DNA of 9,975 nucleotides, taken from positions 1 to 9,975 of the forward strand of contig JAJYAS010000071.1 in assembly GCA_021779415.1 (NCBI GenBank). The letters are read 5' to 3'. The position numbers were made by a program, and so were the translations under genes. This stretch comes from Bacillota bacterium. Lineage in GTDB: Bacteria > Bacillota_B > Desulfitobacteriia > Desulfitobacteriales > Desulfitobacteriaceae. Positions 1-5,967 of this stretch are shown piece after piece. Within the stretch, counting starts at the first letter, position 1. Every line of letters starts with the position of its first letter. A model generated the notes under the pieces. It did not search any database. It worked only from the letters and a program-made list of their open reading frames with translations, and was not told the DNA's origin.

Positions 1-10
1 ATTTTCCTCC
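1..10 (-). promoter_or_regulatory. Ribosome binding site of the gene after the sigma factor
   Basis: Read on the minus strand, the last bases of the window are GGAGGAAAAT, a near-perfect Shine-Dalgarno sequence 11 bases after the sigma-factor stop codon. The start codon must lie just outside the window. ECF sigma genes are commonly followed directly by their anti-sigma factor, so that is the likeliest identity of the missing gene; this last step is inference. Confidence 0.6.
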
Positions 11-21
11 GAATGAATAAT

Positions 22-609
22 TTATTCTATTCCAGCCGTAGTTAATTTAAACGAACCCATATTCTCATAGCCATTACCTTGAGTTAAAGACTTGCGAAGG
101 AGCATCCGTGCCCTGTGCAGTCGCCACTTCGCCAATTCAACCGAAATGTTAAGGATTTCTGCCATCTCTTTAGTAGAGCATCCATTGATTTCTTTTAAAG
201 TGTACACCTCACGTTGTTCATTTGGTAGCTGTGAAATCGCCTTAAACAGCATCTTTCTCATCGCTGTTTTTTGACACTTTTGATCCGGGTCTTGAGTTTC
301 GTCTAGTTTTGTTTCAAGTTCTTCAGCCGGATTTTCTTTACGACCAAATCGCTTTCGTTGGTAGTCGATTGTTGTATTAACGGCTATACGGTATAGCCAT
401 GTCGAGATTTTAGACTGGCCATTGAACGATTGCCTTGACTGGAATGCCTTTATAAATGTTTCCTGGGCCAAGTCCTGGGCGATATGATAATCTCCGATCA
501 TTCCGTATATTAGGTTTATAATTTTAGGTTCATTATCCTTAATAATCGTTTCAAGGGAGGCTTCATTCTCTAGATCATTTGGTCCATATAAGTTTTCACG
601 GATAAGCAT
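22..609 (-). CDS. ECF-type RNA polymerase sigma factor (sigma-70 family)
   Basis: An extracytoplasmic-function sigma factor that directs RNA polymerase to a stress or envelope regulon. The 195-residue length fits the two-domain ECF architecture. Region 2 covers about residues 25-92, with the core-binding and -10-recognition signatures DLAQETFIKAF (46-56) and STWLYRIAVNTTIDYQRKR (69-87). A charged linker runs from 88 to 117. Region 4 is at about 120-175, where the helix-turn-helix reads STKEMAEILNISVELAKWRL and is followed by HRARMLLRK. The ATG at 609 is preceded by AAAGGAG (619-625) at good spacing. The ribosome binding site of a further gene follows the stop at once, suggesting a sigma/anti-sigma operon running out of the window. 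No clear ECF-type autoregulatory promoter was found upstream. The ECF subgroup cannot be assigned by eye. Confidence 0.93.
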   Translation of the reverse strand: MLIRENLYGPNDLENEASLETIIKDNEPKIINLIYGMIGDYHIAQDLAQETFIKAFQSRQSFNGQSKISTWLYRIAVNTTIDYQRKRFGRKENPAEELETKLDETQDPDQKCQKTAMRKMLFKAISQLPNEQREVYTLKEINGCSTKEMAEILNISVELAKWRLHRARMLLRKSLTQGNGYENMGSFKLTTAGIE

Positions 610-643
610 TGTCAGTCTCTCCTTTAAAATTCTTGATAATCAT
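596..643 (-). CDS. Possible 15-codon leader peptide overlapping the sigma-factor start
   Basis: Upstream of the sigma factor a second Shine-Dalgarno-like sequence, AAAAAGGAGATGA (653-665, minus strand), precedes an ATG at 643. The frame encodes MIIKNFKGETDNAYP and stops at 596, inside the first codons of the sigma gene in a different frame. It covers the sigma factor's own ribosome binding site, so its translation could couple to or modulate sigma synthesis. The spacing from GGAG to the ATG is rather long (13 bases) and the ORF is tiny, so it may be fortuitous. No similar peptide is known to me. Confidence 0.25.
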   Translation of the reverse strand: MIIKNFKGETDNAYP

Positions 644-732
644 TCTTTGATATCATCTCCTTTTTGAATGATCGTCATTAGTGCCACATTTCTCCCGTTA
701 AAGTTGATTTCATGAATTAGGACGGAATCGAT

Positions 733-762
733 TTGAAATGGATAGTGAAAATAACATAAAAT
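733..762 (+). promoter_or_regulatory. Possible sigma-A promoter of an orphan transcript
   Basis: TTGAAA (733-738) and TAAAAT (757-762), each one base from consensus, are separated by 18 bases. No plus-strand gene lies between here and the terminator at 849-879. The background is AT-rich, which makes chance matches likely. Confidence 0.3.
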
Positions 763-768
763 TAAAAT

Positions 769-879
769 AGTAAAAATGCCAAATTTAACATTATTTTAAT
801 TATTCAAAGTTAGGTAATTTCAATCCTCAAGAAATCTGTTTTAAGTTACTCACGGTCTGTTCCAGACGTGAGCTTTTTT
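769..879 (+). ncRNA. Candidate small RNA between an orphan promoter and terminator
   Basis: A strong plus-strand terminator (849-879) has no plus-strand gene ahead of it in the window: the preceding coding sequence is on the minus strand. A plausible promoter at 733-762 would start a transcript near 769, giving an RNA of about 110 nucleotides. AAGTTAGG (807-814) and CCTAACTT (883-890) form an 8-bp inverted repeat around the terminator. The 5' boundary is a guess and no known RNA family was recognised. The terminator could instead be a leftover of a lost gene. Confidence 0.25.
849..879 (+). terminator. Rho-independent terminator without an upstream gene
   Basis: CTCACGGTCTG pairs with CAGACGTGAG around a TTC loop, with a single bulged base. 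The 10-bp stem is followed directly by C and six T residues. The T run is on the plus-strand side only, so it terminates plus-strand transcription, yet no plus-strand coding sequence precedes it here. Confidence 0.7.
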
Positions 880-940
880 ATGCCTAACTTAGGATAATTT
901 GCTATGAATAATGCGTAGCTAGAGTTAATAACCTCAAGCT

Positions 941-968
941 TTGTCCTGCGCTATAAATCATGTATAAT
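941..968 (+). promoter_or_regulatory. Sigma-A promoter of the SGNH esterase gene
   Basis: TTGTCC (941-946) and a perfect TATAAT (963-968) are separated by 16 bases, about 90 bases before the ATG at 1061. The leader between them shows no obvious riboswitch or operator. Confidence 0.5.
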
Positions 969-1060
969 AATTTCCGGCAGTAGACTTTGCGTGATAGAAT
1001 TGTTGATTTTCGCAGATAATATGCAGCAAACTACAGGGGTAAAATGAAGGGGAATAAAAT

Positions 1061-1912
1061 ATGATACATTCTTTTTTGATGGTTGGACAGTCCAATATGG
1101 CCGGGCGCGGATTCCTGAAAGATGTCCCGCCAATTTGCAATGAACGAATAAAGATGCTGCGAAACGGGCGTTGGCAAATTATGACGGAACCTCTAAACTA
1201 TGATCGGCCTTTTTCTGGCGTTGGCCTTGCAGCCTCCTTTGCGGCGGCATGGTGTCAAAAAAATAGAAATGAAGAAATTGGGCTAATTCCTTGCGCTGAT
1301 GGTGGCACCAGCCTTGATGATTGGACTGTAGGGGGCGTATTATTTGAACTCGCTGTGTTCCAGGCAAAGATTGCCCAACGAACTAGTGTGTTGTCTGGAA
1401 TACTTTGGCATCAAGGCGAAAATGAATGCTCTCCGGATCGCTCTAGCCGTTACCATGAAAAGTTTTTACCCATTGTCGAGGCATTCCGCCATGAACTCTC
1501 TGTGCCAAACATACCCCTTATTATTGGGGGGCTTGGCGACTATTTAGGTAGCGGCATGTTCGGTGAATATTTTCAAGAGTACCCATTAGTCAATAAAGAA
1601 CTTGAAAAATTTTCTAATTCGCAGAATAATTGCTATTTTGTTACAGCTTCAGGTCTTCAGGCCAATCCGGACGGTATTCACATGAATGCAGTTTCTCAAA
1701 GAATATTTGGTCTACGATATTTTGAAGCCTTTGACAAGCTACAACATATATTGATGCCTCTTAAAGGTGAAAATAGTGCAGTTAATATTGATGGCGAAAG
1801 ACCATTATCCAAAACAGAAAGGATTACCCTGTTGGAAAATAAATTTGCAAAAGGCGATTTATCATTAGAAGCTTACCAAGAACAACTGGCAAAAATAAAT
1901 AGCCAGATGTAA
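1061..1912 (+). CDS. Sialate O-acetylesterase-like SGNH hydrolase (SASA/CE6-type carbohydrate esterase)
   Basis: Probably removes O-acetyl groups from a carbohydrate. The family hallmarks are present: the nucleophile block VGQSNMAGRG (8-17, Ser11), the conserved WHQGE (116-120), and a C-terminal DGIHM (204-208) that supplies the Asp and His of the triad. An oxyanion-type GGLGDY lies near 156-161. No signal peptide is visible, so the enzyme should be cytoplasmic, unlike many secreted carbohydrate esterases. The last 35 residues (ERITLLENKFAKGDLSLEAY and on) form a charged helix pair after the catalytic domain that resembles a SHOCT-type short C-terminal domain; this is inference. The start is supported by GAAGGGGAA (1046-1053) at suitable spacing. 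The substrate is not predictable. The next plus-strand gene is a polysaccharide N-deacetylase, but the 294-base gap argues against a tight operon. Confidence 0.85.
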   Translation: MIHSFLMVGQSNMAGRGFLKDVPPICNERIKMLRNGRWQIMTEPLNYDRPFSGVGLAASFAAAWCQKNRNEEIGLIPCADGGTSLDDWTVGGVLFELAVFQAKIAQRTSVLSGILWHQGENECSPDRSSRYHEKFLPIVEAFRHELSVPNIPLIIGGLGDYLGSGMFGEYFQEYPLVNKELEKFSNSQNNCYFVTASGLQANPDGIHMNAVSQRIFGLRYFEAFDKLQHILMPLKGENSAVNIDGERPLSKTERITLLENKFAKGDLSLEAYQEQLAKINSQM

Positions 1913-2206
1913 TACAAATGCAACAAATGTTTATAGCCTAAATTACGAAGATGTAAATAGCTCTATGGTTGAACAGCTTGTCCGGGTGGGGTTGCCTCGG
2001 TTGCAGTAACCGGGGTAACATTGAGTGATATATCTTCCGTAGGAATAGACGTCGTTTCATCTCCAAAAGATGATGCTTTTCGTTAAACGTAACAGTGCAA
2101 CAATATCTACACATGTAAAATTTCAGATAACTCCTAAAGGATATTATCGTAATTTGTCGAATTATTACTGTATGCGAAATATGTTGAGGGAGACGATGCA
2201 GACCAT
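1913..2206 (+). other. Intergenic region with a possible degraded gene remnant
   Basis: No intact gene. From about 1973 to 2085 the plus strand has an open stretch reading ACPGGVASVAVTGVTLSDIS and on to SPKDDAFR before a stop. Moving by one base allows continuation through NSATISTHVKFQITPKGYYR. The phrase VAVTGVTLS recalls the start of bacterial Ig-like repeats. It lacks a start and is interrupted, so at best it is a pseudogene fragment. No terminator for the esterase gene was found here. The end of the region carries the weakly placed ribosome binding site of the deacetylase. Confidence 0.25.
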
Positions 2207-3151
2207 ATGATAGACATTAAACCAAGCTTCCAAAATATTTTTTCCTTCAAACTCTCTTTAAAGTATTTTCTACTGGGTATTGTTCTTTTAGTTATAGTCG
2301 TTGGCCTTTCCTTAAAAATCTTATATTTCACTCACCATAACAGCACTGTACCTAATAAGCCCGCCTCATCTCCCAATATTGCTTTAAATAACAAGGGTTC
2401 CGAATCAGTGGATCAACTAAATCCCTCCACAACCTCCGCTGGGCCGATTAAAGTGTTATATGAACTTCCTGTAAATCAGCCAGTAGTATATATCACTATC
2501 GATGATGGCTGGTATCCAAACAAAGAAGTATTAAAACTAATGCAACAATATCATCTGCCCATAACCACTTACCTTATAGAACAAGCTGCTCAGAAACATC
2601 CTGAATATTGGCATGAATTCGTTAATGCTGGTGGGCATATTGAAGACCATACTATTGACCACCCCTTTTTGACTCATTTGTCTCTGGCGGATCAGAAAAA
2701 CCAAATTTCTCAACCTATAGATTATTTCCGTCAGTACGGTCCAGCACCTGATGAGTTGCGACCACCTTACGGAGACTTTAATTCTGAAGTCGGACAAGCA
2801 GCCAAGGATTCCGGAATGAAATATATCTTAATGTGGGATGCAGAAATGAAAAATTCCACATTTAGCACAAGAAGTGGCAAAGGACTTAAATCTGGGGATA
2901 TTATTCTTTTACATTGGGAACCAGGACTAGATCAGGAACTTTTAAAGTTGCTGAACATCATACAAAAACAAAATCTTGGTGTAGCGGACTTAACACAAGC
3001 TCTAAACTGGGAGCCTCTGACTATATGCTGGTTGAAAACCCCTATAACGGTCTCAAAACCCACGCCAATAAGAACTACTAAAACCAAAGCTGCTGTTACT
3101 TCTGGAAAAACTGTCACTTCTGTAGCTACGGGCACCTCGAGGAGTAAGTAG
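2207..3151 (+). CDS. Membrane-anchored polysaccharide deacetylase (NodB homology domain)
   Basis: A metal-dependent N-deacetylase acting on an extracellular glycan such as peptidoglycan. A basic N-terminus and one hydrophobic segment (about residues 18-40) make an uncleaved signal anchor, followed by a Ser/Asn/Pro-rich linker (45-80). The NodB motifs come in order: TIDDGW (97-102; Asp99 catalytic base, Asp100 metal ligand, Ile in place of the usual Phe), HTIDHP (148-153; two metal-binding His), RPPYG (185-189), MWDAE (209-213) and ILLHW (233-237; catalytic His236). After residue 275 the protein ends in a low-complexity Thr/Lys/Ser/Val tail, perhaps for wall contact. GAGGGAG (2186-2192) lies 14 bases before the ATG, longer than ideal, but an in-frame stop upstream leaves no better start. 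The precise glycan substrate is unknown. Confidence 0.9.
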   Translation: MIDIKPSFQNIFSFKLSLKYFLLGIVLLVIVVGLSLKILYFTHHNSTVPNKPASSPNIALNNKGSESVDQLNPSTTSAGPIKVLYELPVNQPVVYITIDDGWYPNKEVLKLMQQYHLPITTYLIEQAAQKHPEYWHEFVNAGGHIEDHTIDHPFLTHLSLADQKNQISQPIDYFRQYGPAPDELRPPYGDFNSEVGQAAKDSGMKYILMWDAEMKNSTFSTRSGKGLKSGDIILLHWEPGLDQELLKLLNIIQKQNLGVADLTQALNWEPLTICWLKTPITVSKPTPIRTTKTKAAVTSGKTVTSVATGTSRSK

Positions 3152-3418
3152 CCTTTAAGATAAGTTAAGTAATTTTTTCAAAAATCCCGGCCCTTTTTGA
3201 CTCAAAAATTGACCGCGGGTTCAGTGTTTGTTGGGCACACGGCAGGGGAAAATCGGGGAATTCCGAAGGATGGGGGGGCTTATACCCATTCCTCTGTCAG
3301 TTCACCTTTGCTTCCGTCAAAATTAGCTAGTCCTTCCAGAAGTCGAATCCCAGGGAGCGAAATCCCTCATCATAGGGTCCACTTTACTGTCCAAGAGCCT
3401 CTATATACTTTCCCATCT
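3152..3418. other. Gene-poor region, no intact coding sequence
   Basis: An open plus-strand frame at 3197-3427 starts at TTG without a ribosome binding site and has an unconvincing composition. On the minus strand, broken frames such as IRLLEGLANFDGSKGELTEE (ending near 3287) alternate between phases and look like decayed protein-coding DNA that I cannot identify. A short perfect palindrome, TTTTTGACTCAAAAA, lies near 3192-3206. No clear terminator follows the deacetylase gene. Confidence 0.4.
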
Positions 3419-3557
3419 TTAGTATAGCTCCTTGTATACTAAATTTTTAATTAACCGCCTGTACCCTCTTTCTAAACGGTTACTAAACCGCTTGTCTAAC
3501 TCCGAACATCTTGACAATCTCCCCAATGGCCTTTCTGCGATACTTTCCTAGTGTAAC
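3419..3557 (-). pseudogene. Decayed helix-turn-helix gene fragment beside the recombinase relic
   Basis: Read on the minus strand, one frame gives LGKYRRKAIGEIVKMFGVRQ followed by AV and a stop at 3483. Shifting by one base continues as SNRLERGYRRLIKNL. Joined, the two halves resemble the C-terminal helix-turn-helix of sigma-70 region-4-like proteins. It has no start codon or ribosome binding site and needs a frameshift, so it is a relic. The family assignment is tentative. Confidence 0.35.
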
Positions 3558-3690
3558 TTATGAAACATTGTATTTTCCACAATCGACTTCGTTTTGATGA
3601 GGTCAAACCTTTGGTTCTCGGCATCCTGTACCATCCTCATGAACTGTGGTCGCTTTGCCGTGTTTTTGCCGGATAAGTTTATAAAAATTG
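3548..3690 (-). pseudogene. Serine recombinase (resolvase) catalytic-domain fragment
   Basis: The minus strand encodes SGKNTA, then KRPQFMRMVQDAENQRFDLI and KTKSI, ending at a stop at 3548. This matches the well-known resolvase/large serine recombinase segment of the form ISGTxxKKRPxFxRMxxDAxxGxxDLIxxKSxSRFxRN, up to the point where SRF should follow. Only about 35 residues of a domain normally over 130 remain, and neither the Ser nucleophile region nor the DNA-binding domain is found. It is therefore a remnant of a former mobile element, now just upstream of the Rrf2 promoter. The identification rests on motif recognition alone. Confidence 0.6.
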
Positions 3691-3693
3691 TTA

Positions 3694-3722
3694 TTGACAC
3701 AGCAAAACCCATCATGTATAAT
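3694..3722 (+). promoter_or_regulatory. Consensus sigma-A promoter of the Rrf2 gene
   Basis: Perfect TTGACA (3694-3699) and perfect TATAAT (3717-3722) are separated by 17 bases. Such a strong promoter fits a gene held down by a repressor, and an operator lies immediately downstream at 3732-3744. Confidence 0.9.
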
Positions 3723-3731
3723 CACAGACAA

Positions 3732-3744
3732 ATACAGTCTGTAT
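3732..3744 (+). promoter_or_regulatory. Probable Rrf2 operator (autoregulation)
   Basis: ATACAG-T-CTGTAT is a perfect 6+1+6 palindrome centred at 3738, around or just after the expected transcription start. Partial symmetry continues outward as GACA and TGTC. Nearly the same sequence recurs before the methyltransferase gene at 4207-4219, which is good evidence for a regulator site. Confidence 0.7.
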
Positions 3745-3765
3745 TGTCTTTATGGAGGAACTACT

Positions 3766-4146
3766 ATGAAGTATACGAAAGCAACGAATTATGCTTTGCA
3801 TATAATGGCCTATTTTGTTAAGCAAGAAGGCAAAAACAATTTAAGTCTTCAACCTTTAGCTAGTCACATGAATATATCACCTACCTACCTGTCCAAGATA
3901 CTAACTCAATTAGTCAAGGCTGACCTTATTCAGTCTACACCTGGAGTAAATGGAGGTTATAGTCTTAGGAAACCTAAGACTGAAATAAGCTTTTATGACG
4001 TCATTCAAGCCATTGAAGGCAGCGGAGCGCTTTTCACTTGTGAAATGGACGAGAATAATGCTTGCCACATAGAAAAGGTTATGAAAGACGCGGAAGAGAA
4101 AATGGTGAACCACCTTAAAGAAAAACGCATTTACGACATTGTCTGA
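3766..4146 (+). CDS. Rrf2 family transcriptional regulator
   Basis: A small dimeric winged-helix repressor of 126 residues. MKYTKATNYALHIMAYFV is the typical Rrf2 opening, the recognition helix region is ASHMNISPTYLSKILTQLVK (32-51), and the wing contains GVNGGYSLRKP (60-70). Cys92 and Cys100 are spaced as in the cluster-binding loop of NsrR-like members. The position of the third ligand is Met106 and residue 8 is Asn, so a classical NsrR-type iron-sulfur cluster is doubtful; a thiol-based or other sensing mode is possible. A longer frame from TTG 3688 exists, but it would contain the promoter. The ATG at 3766, with GGAGG at 3754-3758, is the real start. The gene is probably autoregulated, and the neighbouring methyltransferase is a likely target. 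Confidence 0.92.
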   Translation: MKYTKATNYALHIMAYFVKQEGKNNLSLQPLASHMNISPTYLSKILTQLVKADLIQSTPGVNGGYSLRKPKTEISFYDVIQAIEGSGALFTCEMDENNACHIEKVMKDAEEKMVNHLKEKRIYDIV

Positions 4147-4165
4147 AAAATAGGCTAAATACTTA

Positions 4166-4189
4166 GGCAGTTTTAACTGCTCATTTTTT
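4166..4189 (+). terminator. Weak intrinsic terminator after the Rrf2 gene
   Basis: GCAGT (4167-4171) pairs with ACTGC (4176-4180) around TTTA, followed by CATTTTTT. The stem is only five to six pairs, so termination may be partial. The T run also overlaps the -35-like TTGACA at 4188. Confidence 0.4.
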
Positions 4190-4206
4190 GACACAATTAT
4201 AGATAT

Positions 4207-4219
4207 TTACAGTCTGCAT
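4207..4219 (+). promoter_or_regulatory. Second Rrf2-type operator, before the methyltransferase gene
   Basis: TTACAGTCTGCAT matches the operator of the Rrf2 gene at 11 of 13 positions and lies at almost the same distance from the start codon (centre 30 bases before the ATG, against 28). A TTGACA at 4188-4193 and a TATAGA at 4198-4203 lie just upstream, but no pair with standard spacing is evident, so the exact promoter is unsettled. Confidence 0.6.
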
Positions 4220-4242
4220 TATATTTTGTAGGAGGTCTTATT

Positions 4243-4845
4243 ATGAATCACATGCATCATCACAACCAACTGGATCAAAAATTTTTAAACAAAATTGCCT
4301 TTTTAGATAGTAGACAAAGGGAGCGTCTTGTACCACCTGAAGCACTTATTAGCCAAATGCCAATTCAAAAAAATCATACTTTACTCGATGTCGGCGCTGG
4401 TTCAGGTTTTTTTACAATTCCTATGGCAGAAAATACATCTAGCAAAGTGTACGCTATGGATCCTGATAGACGTATGCTCAGCGTCATAGAAGATAAGGCT
4501 AAGGAAAAAGGACTTAATAATATTGAACTGATTCAAGATTATATTGAAAACTTAAGTATTCAATATAACAGTATTGATTTTGTTATGGCATCCTTAATAC
4601 TCCACGAAGTGAGTTCACTAACAAAAGCACTCTCAAATATATTTGAGGTACTAAAATCAGGAGGGCACTTGTTATGTCTGGAGTATGAAAAGGACGACTT
4701 GATAATAGAAGGACCTCCAATGTCCATTCGTATTGGCTCAGAGGAACTGAAAAAAGTATTGTCATTATTTGGCTTTGACATTGTGAAGAAGACTAAAATT
4801 AATGATGCTATATATACTGTTTTAGCAGTTAAAAAGGGGAAATAA
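4243..4845 (+). CDS. Class I SAM-dependent methyltransferase
   Basis: A 200-residue Rossmann-fold methyltransferase. Motif I is LLDVGAGSGFFTIP (47-60), the acidic residue at the end of strand 2 is in YAMDPD (70-75), motif IV is FVMASLILHE (113-122), and the strand-5 region is LKSGGHLLCLEYEK (137-150). The N-terminus MNHMHHHN is His-rich and could bind metal. The following FLDSRQRERLVPPE (20-33) is of a type often seen in small Firmicute methyltransferases of unknown substrate. GGAGG (4231-4235) precedes the ATG at eight-base spacing. The shared operator implies control by the adjacent Rrf2 protein, hence a likely role in a stress or redox response. The methyl acceptor cannot be told. Confidence 0.88.
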   Translation: MNHMHHHNQLDQKFLNKIAFLDSRQRERLVPPEALISQMPIQKNHTLLDVGAGSGFFTIPMAENTSSKVYAMDPDRRMLSVIEDKAKEKGLNNIELIQDYIENLSIQYNSIDFVMASLILHEVSSLTKALSNIFEVLKSGGHLLCLEYEKDDLIIEGPPMSIRIGSEELKKVLSLFGFDIVKKTKINDAIYTVLAVKKGK

Positions 4846-4848
4846 ATT

Positions 4849-4965
4849 ATGGAAGCAAATAAAGATACACTCATTACCTTATCATATTCAAGCCTTTTCT
4901 TTCGTACTTCTTCCAGTTTCTACTGTGGAAATGTAAATACCTACAGAAATATTTACCAACGGTAA
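4849..4965 (+). pseudogene. Truncated first part of a former third gene of the Rrf2 operon
   Basis: Three bases after the methyltransferase stop, an ATG (4849) is preceded at eight bases by AAGGGGA (4834-4840), an arrangement typical of a translationally coupled downstream gene. The frame gives MEANKDTLITLSYSSLFFRT and stops at 4963-4965 after 38 codons. The residues after about codon 12 are rich in Ser, Phe and Tyr and do not look like a natural protein. The likely history is that a real third gene was cut off by a rearrangement soon after its start. A genuine small protein cannot be excluded. Confidence 0.35.
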
Positions 4966-5346
4966 TGGAAACAATTACATACTCAATATGTCCCCGTTGG
5001 CGCACCATGCCCTAAAATCGTCTAATACAAACCCTACAAACATGTTCCCGTGCGCGAAGTTGGTCCTATTAAATTGTTCTACAATTCACGTCTAAACCCG
5101 GTATCCCTTGCCATAGGCCGCTTTTAGACTGTGAGTATTTTGAGACTTACTACCGTCTCCACGTGCGTGGACACCCCGCATCGGCTTGATAGAAAGCACG
5201 TTGTAACCCAACAATGGCTCTATAGAAAACGGTTGACGATTTTAATTATAGTTCACATTCTAAGAATTAGTGGAACTTAACTTGTTACACTATAAAAGAA
5301 CATTACGAAACAGACAAACATCTAACAACTTTGATAAAGAATACGG
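4966..5346. other. Gene-free region with higher GC, possible mobile-element debris
   Basis: No intact gene. Bases 5000-5230 have visibly higher GC than the genes on either side. On the minus strand a 51-codon open stretch (5092-5247) contains SIKPMRGVHARGDGSKSQNT and ends soon after; it has no start or ribosome binding site. A hairpin, TCCACG-TG-CGTGGA, lies at 5158-5171. Such tails and hairpins occur at the ends of some insertion sequences, but I could not place this one in a family. A partial copy of the cassette-type repeat lies at 5261-5277. Confidence 0.3.
5261..5277. repeat. Possible partial copy D of the cassette-type repeat
   Basis: TAAGAATTAGTGGAACT closely matches the end TAAGAATTATGGGAACT of copy C, with two mismatches in 17. 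It lies 70 bases beyond the stop codon of the acetyltransferase gene. The other conserved end of the repeat (CCTACTGATGCCGTCAA) is not recognisable here, so this could be chance or an eroded copy. Confidence 0.35.
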
Positions 5347-5880
5347 TCAACTGCTTGAATCAATAGAATAAAGTACATGCCTCCTCAGAGGACTGCCCTC
5401 AATAATATTCGGATGTTCAAATTCTATTACTTTTACCATGCCAATCTTTTTCATTACATTTTCCGATTGAACATTTATTTTTGAAGTGAAGCTATATATT
5501 TTATTGAATTCTGGTCTTTCTATTCCATATGTTAAACATGCCTTTGCCCCTTCTGTTGCAAATCCATTACCCCATGCTTCATATTTAAGTCTCCAACCTA
5601 TTTCAATACAAGGAGTAAATTGAGAGTTGAAGTTTGCCCGATGGTATCCTATAAAGCCAATGAAACTATTACTATGACTCGTTTCAACTGCATAAAGGCC
5701 ATACCCATGATTTCTGAATTCGTCTTGAATTATGTTGTAAAATCTATCTGTTTCCTCATCAGTAAGCGTTTTAGTAAAATATTTCATTACCCTGGTATCC
5801 TTATTCATTATCCGAAATTCATATAGGTCTTGTTCATTCCAATCTCGAAACACCAACCTTTGTGTTTCAAAATAGACCAT
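5347..5880 (-). CDS. GNAT family N-acetyltransferase (RimJ/RimL-like)
   Basis: Transfers an acetyl group from acetyl-CoA to an amine, either a protein N-terminus or a small molecule. The 177-residue length and motif order fit the RimJ/RimL subgroup: ETQRLVFRDWNEQDL (5-19) at the start, FIGFIGYHR (73-81), EIGWRLKYEAWGNGFATEGA (93-112) with the pyrophosphate-binding WGNGFA turn, and NVQSENVMKKIGM (136-148) near the end. GAGGAGG lies immediately before the ATG at 5880 at good spacing. The gene is AT-rich, like the host background. It lies between repeat copies A and D, so it may be one unit of a cassette-like series. The substrate is unknown; resistance-type acetylation is possible but not shown. 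Confidence 0.9.
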   Translation of the reverse strand: MVYFETQRLVFRDWNEQDLYEFRIMNKDTRVMKYFTKTLTDEETDRFYNIIQDEFRNHGYGLYAVETSHSNSFIGFIGYHRANFNSQFTPCIEIGWRLKYEAWGNGFATEGAKACLTYGIERPEFNKIYSFTSKINVQSENVMKKIGMVKVIEFEHPNIIEGSPLRRHVLYSIDSSS

Positions 5881-5967
5881 GTTTTACCTCCTCTGAAAGG
5901 GCTATATCTAGCGGTCTTTTGTATGAAGTTATAATAATTTTACCGAAATAAGCCCTTACTTCGTAAC

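Noticed and set aside
3197..3427. Plus-strand 76-codon frame as a gene
   Set aside because: TTG start without a ribosome binding site, improbable residue composition, and overlap with decayed minus-strand coding sequence.
3688..3765. N-terminal extension of the Rrf2 protein from TTG 3688
   Set aside because: The extension would span the consensus promoter and the operator. The internal ATG at 3766 has a perfect ribosome binding site and matches the family start.
4560..4874. Minus-strand 104-codon frame opposite the methyltransferase
   Set aside because: A shadow of a gene with complete SAM-binding motifs.
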